Shown here: one piece after another, positions 35,156-38,457 of the stretch | How the letters are laid out: every line of letters begins with the position of its first letter | Numbering within the stretch: position 1 is the first letter of the stretch | NCBI GenBank assembly: GCA_036269915.1 | Contig: DATBDM010000119.1 | Span: forward strand, 1-38,457 | Length of the DNA stretch: 38,457 nt | Origin: DATBDM01 sp036269915 | Lineage (GTDB): Bacteria > Actinomycetota > Thermoleophilia > Solirubrobacterales > Solirubrobacteraceae | Direction of reading: 5' to 3' | Notes under the pieces: model-generated | What the model was told of the DNA's origin: nothing | What the model saw: the letters and a program-made list of their open reading frames with translations, nothing else | Database searches by the model: none | Position numbers and translations under genes: made by a program

Positions 35156-36445
35156 GTGCTGCCCGCGGAGGTCATCCGCCGCAAGCGCGACGGCGAGGCG
35201 CTGTCGGCCGAGGAGATCGGCTTCCTCGTGCGCGGGATCACCGACGGTGGGCTCTCGGACGCGCAGGTCGGCGCCATGGCGATGGCGTTCTTCCTGCGCG
35301 GGCTCTCCGGCGAGGAGCGCGTCGCGCTGACCGAGGCGATGACGCGGTCGGGCACCGTGCTCGAGTGGGATCTCGACCGGCCCGTACTCGACAAGCACTC
35401 CACCGGGGGAGTGGGCGACAAGGTCTCGCTGATGCTCGCGCCGATCGTCGCGGCCTGCGGCGGGGCGGTGCCGATGATCTCCGGCCGCGGGCTCGGGCAC
35501 ACCGGCGGGACGCTCGACAAGCTCGACTCCGTGCCGGGCTACGAGACGACGCCGTCGCTCGACGTCCTGCGCCGGGTCGTCGCGGCGGAGGGCTGCGCGA
35601 TCGTCGGCCAGACCGCCGACCTCGCGCCCGCCGACCGGCGCCTCTACGGCGTCCGCGACGCGACGGGCACGGTCGAGTCGATCCCGCTGATCGTCGCCTC
35701 GATCCTCTCCAAGAAGCTCGCCGCGGGCCTCGATGGGCTGGTGATGGACGTCAAGCACGGCTCCGGGGCGTTCATGGCGACGCGTTCCGAGGCGTCAGCC
35801 CTGGCCGACGCGCTCGTCGAGGTCGCGGGCGGCGCCGGGCTGCCGACCGTGGCGCTGCTGACCGACATGAACGAGGTGCTCGGGACGACCGCCGGCAACG
35901 CGCTTGAGGTGCGCGAGGCGATCGACTACCTCGAGGGCGCGGCGCGGGATCCGCGGCTGCACGAGGTGACGCTCGCGCTGGCGGGAGCGCTGCTGGCCCA
36001 GGGCGGGCTGGCCGACGACGCCGCGGCCGGGCGGGAGGCGGCCTCGCGCGCGCTCGACTCGGGCGCGGCCGCGGAGCGCTGGGCGGCGATGATCCGCGCG
36101 CTCGGGGGACCGTCCGACGACGTCCGGGCGTCGCTGGCGGTCGCGCCGGTGGTGCGCCCGGTGTTCGCGTCGCGCGCGGGCGTCGTGACGGCGGTCGACT
36201 GCCGCGCGATCGGCCTCGTCGTCACCGGTCTCGGCGGCAACCGCCGCCGAGAGGACGACGCCGTCGACCCGGCCGTGGGCCTGTCGGAGATCGCCCCGGT
36301 CGGCGCGCCGGTGGACACGAGCGACGGCTTCCTGGCGGTCGTGCACGCGCGGACGGAGTCGGCATGGGAGGAGGGGGCGCGCGCGCTGCGGGCCGCGGTG
36401 ACGGTGGGGGAGGAGGCGCCGCCGGCGCGGCCGGTCGTGGGGTAG
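35156..36445 (+). CDS. deoA: Pyrimidine-nucleoside / thymidine phosphorylase
   Basis: Phosphorolysis of thymidine, deoxyuridine or uridine to base and pentose 1-phosphate. The 429 residues have the N-terminal helical domain (VIRRKRDGEALSAEEIGFLV), the phosphate site DKHSTGGVGDKVSLMLAPIV, SGRGLGHTGGTLDKLDSVPG, VESIPLIVASILSKKLAAGL, MDVKHGSGAFM and a C-terminal barrel-sandwich domain with VTGLGGNRRREDD. GTG 35156 begins two bases after deoC. It supplies the sugar phosphate for DeoC (after a mutase not seen here) and the uracil for Upp. Confidence 0.95.
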   Translation: MLPAEVIRRKRDGEALSAEEIGFLVRGITDGGLSDAQVGAMAMAFFLRGLSGEERVALTEAMTRSGTVLEWDLDRPVLDKHSTGGVGDKVSLMLAPIVAACGGAVPMISGRGLGHTGGTLDKLDSVPGYETTPSLDVLRRVVAAEGCAIVGQTADLAPADRRLYGVRDATGTVESIPLIVASILSKKLAAGLDGLVMDVKHGSGAFMATRSEASALADALVEVAGGAGLPTVALLTDMNEVLGTTAGNALEVREAIDYLEGAARDPRLHEVTLALAGALLAQGGLADDAAAGREAASRALDSGAAAERWAAMIRALGGPSDDVRASLAVAPVVRPVFASRAGVVTAVDCRAIGLVVTGLGGNRRREDDAVDPAVGLSEIAPVGAPVDTSDGFLAVVHARTESAWEEGARALRAAVTVGEEAPPARPVVG

Positions 36446-36465
36446 GGCGGCGGCGGGTCGAGGAT

Positions 36466-36593
36466 CAACCCCGCATCGGGGAGCTCCGGTGCGGGGGCGG
36501 AGGCTCGGATTTCGTTGCCCCGCCCGCAGGCGAACCTCGTCGTGCGACGTTGTCCCGCCCCTCCCGCCAGAGTCCTGCTCGATGCGGGGGTTG
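36466..36593 (+). promoter_or_regulatory. Long-range inverted repeat between deoA and add
   Basis: CAACCCCGCATCG (36466-36478) is complementary to CGATGCGGGGGTTG (36580-36593), apart from one extra G, about 100 nt apart. Between the arms lie further partly complementary blocks (TGCGGGGGCGG near 36491 and CCCCGCCCGCA near 36518). In the 202-bp gap before add this could fold as a multi-branch RNA or act as a two-part DNA site. It matches no riboswitch I know. Confidence 0.4.
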
Positions 36594-36633
36594 CCGTTCG
36601 CCCGCACAGCCGCCGCCGGAATCGCGCCTCCCA

Positions 36634-36639
36634 TAACCT
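36634..36639 (+). promoter_or_regulatory. -10 box before add
   Basis: TAACCT (overlapping CATAAC) is eight bases before GTG 36648, and no purine-rich ribosome site lies between. This supports a leaderless add transcript separate from the cdd-deoA operon. If so, the inverted repeat upstream would act as DNA, not RNA. Confidence 0.45.
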
Positions 36640-36647
36640 CCCCGCCC

Positions 36648-37637
36648 GTGATCCCCAAGGCCGAGCTGCACGTCCACCTCGAGGGCACGGCGCCGCCCGC
36701 GCTGATCCGGCGGCTCGCGCAACGTCACGGCACCACCGTCCCCGACGGCGTCTTCGCGGACGAGCACACCTTCCGCTGGGACGGGTTCCTGGACTTCCTG
36801 CGCACCTACGACCTCGCCGCGAGCGTGATCCGCACCGGAGAGGACTACCGCGACGTGACCTACGAGTACCTCGCGTCGTGCGCCGCCGAGGGCGCGATGT
36901 ACGTCGAGCTGATCGCCTCACCCGACCACGCCGCCGCCGTCGGGCTCACCGACGCCGAGCACTACGGCGGGATCGCGCAGGGCATCGACGACGCGCGCGC
37001 CGGCCACGGCATCGAGGCGCGCATCGTCGCGACCGCGATCCGCAACCTCGGCGTCGAGCGCGCGGAGGCCGTCGCGCGCCGCCTGGCCGACGACCGCCAT
37101 CCCTACGTCGTCGGCTTCAACCTCGCCGGCGACGAGGCGGGCTACCCCCCGCAGCAGTTCGCCGCCGCCTACGAGATCGCCTCGCGCTCGGGGCTGGGCT
37201 GCACCGTCCACGCCGGCGAGCACGCCGGCGCCGAATCCGTCCGCGGCGCCCTCGAGCTGCCGATCAGCCGCATCTCCCACGGCGTCCGCGCGATCGAGGA
37301 TCCGGCGCTCGTCGCCGAGATCGCCGAGCGGGGCGTCGTGCTCGAGGTCTGCCCGACGTCGAACGTCGCCACGAACGTCTACGCGAGCTACGACGACCAC
37401 CCGCTCGGTGCGCTGCGCGACGCGGGGGTGCGGATCACGCTCGCGTCCGACGACCCGCCCTACTTCGGAGCGACGATCGGAGGCGAGTACGACGTCGCAG
37501 CCAGCCACTTCGACCTCGGAGACGAGGATCTGCTCGGCATCACGCGGACCGCGATCGAGGCCGGTTTCGCGGACTTTGCGGCCAAACAGACGCTGCTCGG
37601 GCGTCTGGACAACCTCGCTGACCGCCCGAGATCGTAG
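36648..37637 (+). CDS. add: Adenosine deaminase family protein
   Basis: Zinc hydrolase that deaminates adenosine (possibly adenine or another purine) to inosine. The 329 residues have the metal site ELHVHLEGTAPPALIRRLAQ (His 8 and 10), GYPPQQFAAAY, TVHAGEHAGAESV, ISHGVRAIEDP and the catalytic LASDDPPYFGATIGGEY. I start at GTG 36648 because the protein then begins with IPKAELHVHLEG, as in the family; ATG 36582 would add 22 poorly conserved residues. The YFG after SDDPP resembles adenine deaminases of this fold, so the substrate is open. It feeds inosine to PunA. Confidence 0.9.
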   Translation: MIPKAELHVHLEGTAPPALIRRLAQRHGTTVPDGVFADEHTFRWDGFLDFLRTYDLAASVIRTGEDYRDVTYEYLASCAAEGAMYVELIASPDHAAAVGLTDAEHYGGIAQGIDDARAGHGIEARIVATAIRNLGVERAEAVARRLADDRHPYVVGFNLAGDEAGYPPQQFAAAYEIASRSGLGCTVHAGEHAGAESVRGALELPISRISHGVRAIEDPALVAEIAERGVVLEVCPTSNVATNVYASYDDHPLGALRDAGVRITLASDDPPYFGATIGGEYDVAASHFDLGDEDLLGITRTAIEAGFADFAAKQTLLGRLDNLADRPRS

Positions 37638-37640
37638 GCT
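37635..37640 (+). promoter_or_regulatory. -10 box TAGGCT before the BMP lipoprotein
   Basis: TAGGCT overlaps the add stop codon and lies 46 bases before GTG 37687. Here the gene also has a clear Shine-Dalgarno GGAGGG (37673-37678), so this would be a led transcript with a leader of about 40 nt. Confidence 0.45.
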
Positions 37641-37686
37641 GGCGGCCGGTTCGTTCTCGCTTCGTCTCGACTGGAGGGACTCCGTA

Positions 37687-38457
37687 GTGCCAAGACGCAT
37701 CGTCATTCTGATCGCCGCCCTGTGCCTAGGCCTGGGTGCCGTGGTATCCGGGTGCGGCTCCGACAGCAACTCGTCGAGCGGTGGCTCGGGCTCCTCGGGT
37801 TCATCGTCGTCGAGCTCCAGCAACAAGAAGCCGATCAAGGTCGGCCTCGTCACCGACATCGGCGGCCTGCAGGATCGTTCGTTCAACCAGCTGGCCAACG
37901 AGGGCATCCAGCGCGCGCAGAAGGACCTCGGCGTCCAGATCCGCGTGCTGACGTCGAAGTCCAACGGCGACTACGTGCCGAACCTCTCGACGCTCGCCCA
38001 GCAGAAGTACGACCTCGTGATCGGCGTCGGCTTCCTGATGGCCGACGCGATGGACACGGTCGCCTCGAAGTTCCCGAACACCAAGTTCGCGATCATCGAC
38101 GTCGACCAGTCGACGCTCAAGCACAAGCCGAAGAACGTCGAGGGCCTGCTCTTCAAGGAGCAGCAGTCCGGATACCTCGCCGGCTACCTCGCCGGCCTCT
38201 ACACCAAGAGCAAGGGCGGCAAGCAGGTCATCGGCTCCGTCGGCGGCCAGAAGATCCCGCCGGTCGACCACTACATCGCCGGCTACCAGGCGGGCGCGAA
38301 GGCGGCCAACCCGAACATCCAGACGCTCAACGCCTACTCGCAGGACTTCGTCGACCAGGCGAAGTGCAAGGAGCTCGCGCTCAACCAGATCCAGCAGGGC
38401 TCGCAGGTCGAGTTCCAGGTGGCGGGCCAGTGCGGCCTCGGCGTCATCGACGCCGCC
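37687..38457 (+). CDS. BMP-family (PnrA-like) nucleoside-binding lipoprotein, 3' end cut
   Basis: Substrate-binding lipoprotein of an ABC importer; relatives such as PnrA/TmpC bind purine nucleosides. The 257 visible residues start with a signal peptide and lipobox (VVSGC, Cys about 23), then a Ser/Gly-rich linker of about 25 residues, then the BMP fold: IKVGLVTDIGGLQDRSFNQL, YDLVIGVGFLMADAMDTVAS, VEGLLFKEQQSGYLAGYLAG and VGGQKIPPVDHYIAGYQAGA. The frame is open at the window end. GGAGGG eight bases before the GTG is a strong ribosome site. Its place beside deaminases and phosphorylases supports a nucleoside ligand; permease and ATPase genes should lie beyond the window. Confidence 0.92.
   Translation, partial: MPRRIVILIAALCLGLGAVVSGCGSDSNSSSGGSGSSGSSSSSSSNKKPIKVGLVTDIGGLQDRSFNQLANEGIQRAQKDLGVQIRVLTSKSNGDYVPNLSTLAQQKYDLVIGVGFLMADAMDTVASKFPNTKFAIIDVDQSTLKHKPKNVEGLLFKEQQSGYLAGYLAGLYTKSKGGKQVIGSVGGQKIPPVDHYIAGYQAGAKAANPNIQTLNAYSQDFVDQAKCKELALNQIQQGSQVEFQVAGQCGLGVIDAA

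Noticed and set aside
36582..36647. ATG 36582 as add start
   Set aside because: The 22 extra residues are not like adenosine deaminases, which begin just before the HxHLEG motif; the -10 box also lies after this ATG.

Overview
The window is very GC-rich DNA from an actinobacterium, most likely the deep-branching class Thermoleophilia (Solirubrobacterales-like). That placement is inference. It rests on a carD gene after disA, a SARP regulator, many apparently leaderless genes, and a small secreted protein with a start (MRFKRPSPAMVVA) that I associate with that group. Both ends cut a gene: folP on the left and a BMP-family lipoprotein on the right. I see no rRNA, tRNA, CRISPR array, insertion sequence or phage gene.

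Positions 1-28,850 carry a housekeeping backbone: folP-folB-folK-coaX-dus-greA-lysS-clpC-radA-disA-carD-ispD-ispF-cysS-rlmB-sigH. From memory this is close to the Bacillus subtilis order (sul-folB-folK-dusB-lysS-clpC-radA-disA-ispD-ispF-cysS-rlmB-sigH). It also resembles the Mycobacterium order, which shares coaX and carD. Accessory cassettes interrupt it: tetR plus a thioesterase inside the folate genes; a DrrAB-type ABC exporter beside a large SARP regulator; a secreted beta-lactamase-fold protein, a secreted unknown, a PLP lyase, a MerR regulator and a polytopic membrane protein between clpC and radA; and a PHP phosphatase between ispD and ispF.

Positions 28,850-31,930 hold a small membrane-anchored protein (+ strand). 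On the minus strand are a PAS-GAF-PP2C phosphatase translationally coupled to a LOG-family protein, and a tiny zinc ribbon.

Positions 31,970-38,457 are a nucleoside salvage island: upp (minus), then on the plus strand a CYTH-cytidine deaminase fusion, punA, deoC, deoA, add and a nucleoside-type BMP lipoprotein. Together these could bind nucleosides outside the cell, deaminate them, cleave them with phosphate, break deoxyribose 5-phosphate to acetaldehyde and glyceraldehyde 3-phosphate, and recycle uracil.

The strongest leads are: an 11-bp-periodic cluster of SARP-like heptamers directly before drrA; the CYTH-Cdd fusion; a membrane protein with a duplicated D-x3-H-x3-G-x-D...P-x-H motif; a carD gene whose only well-placed start is ATC; triple GTTTAGC boxes at the disA promoter; and a recurring TA-N3-T hexamer 6-11 nt before start codons, which suggests widespread leaderless transcription.
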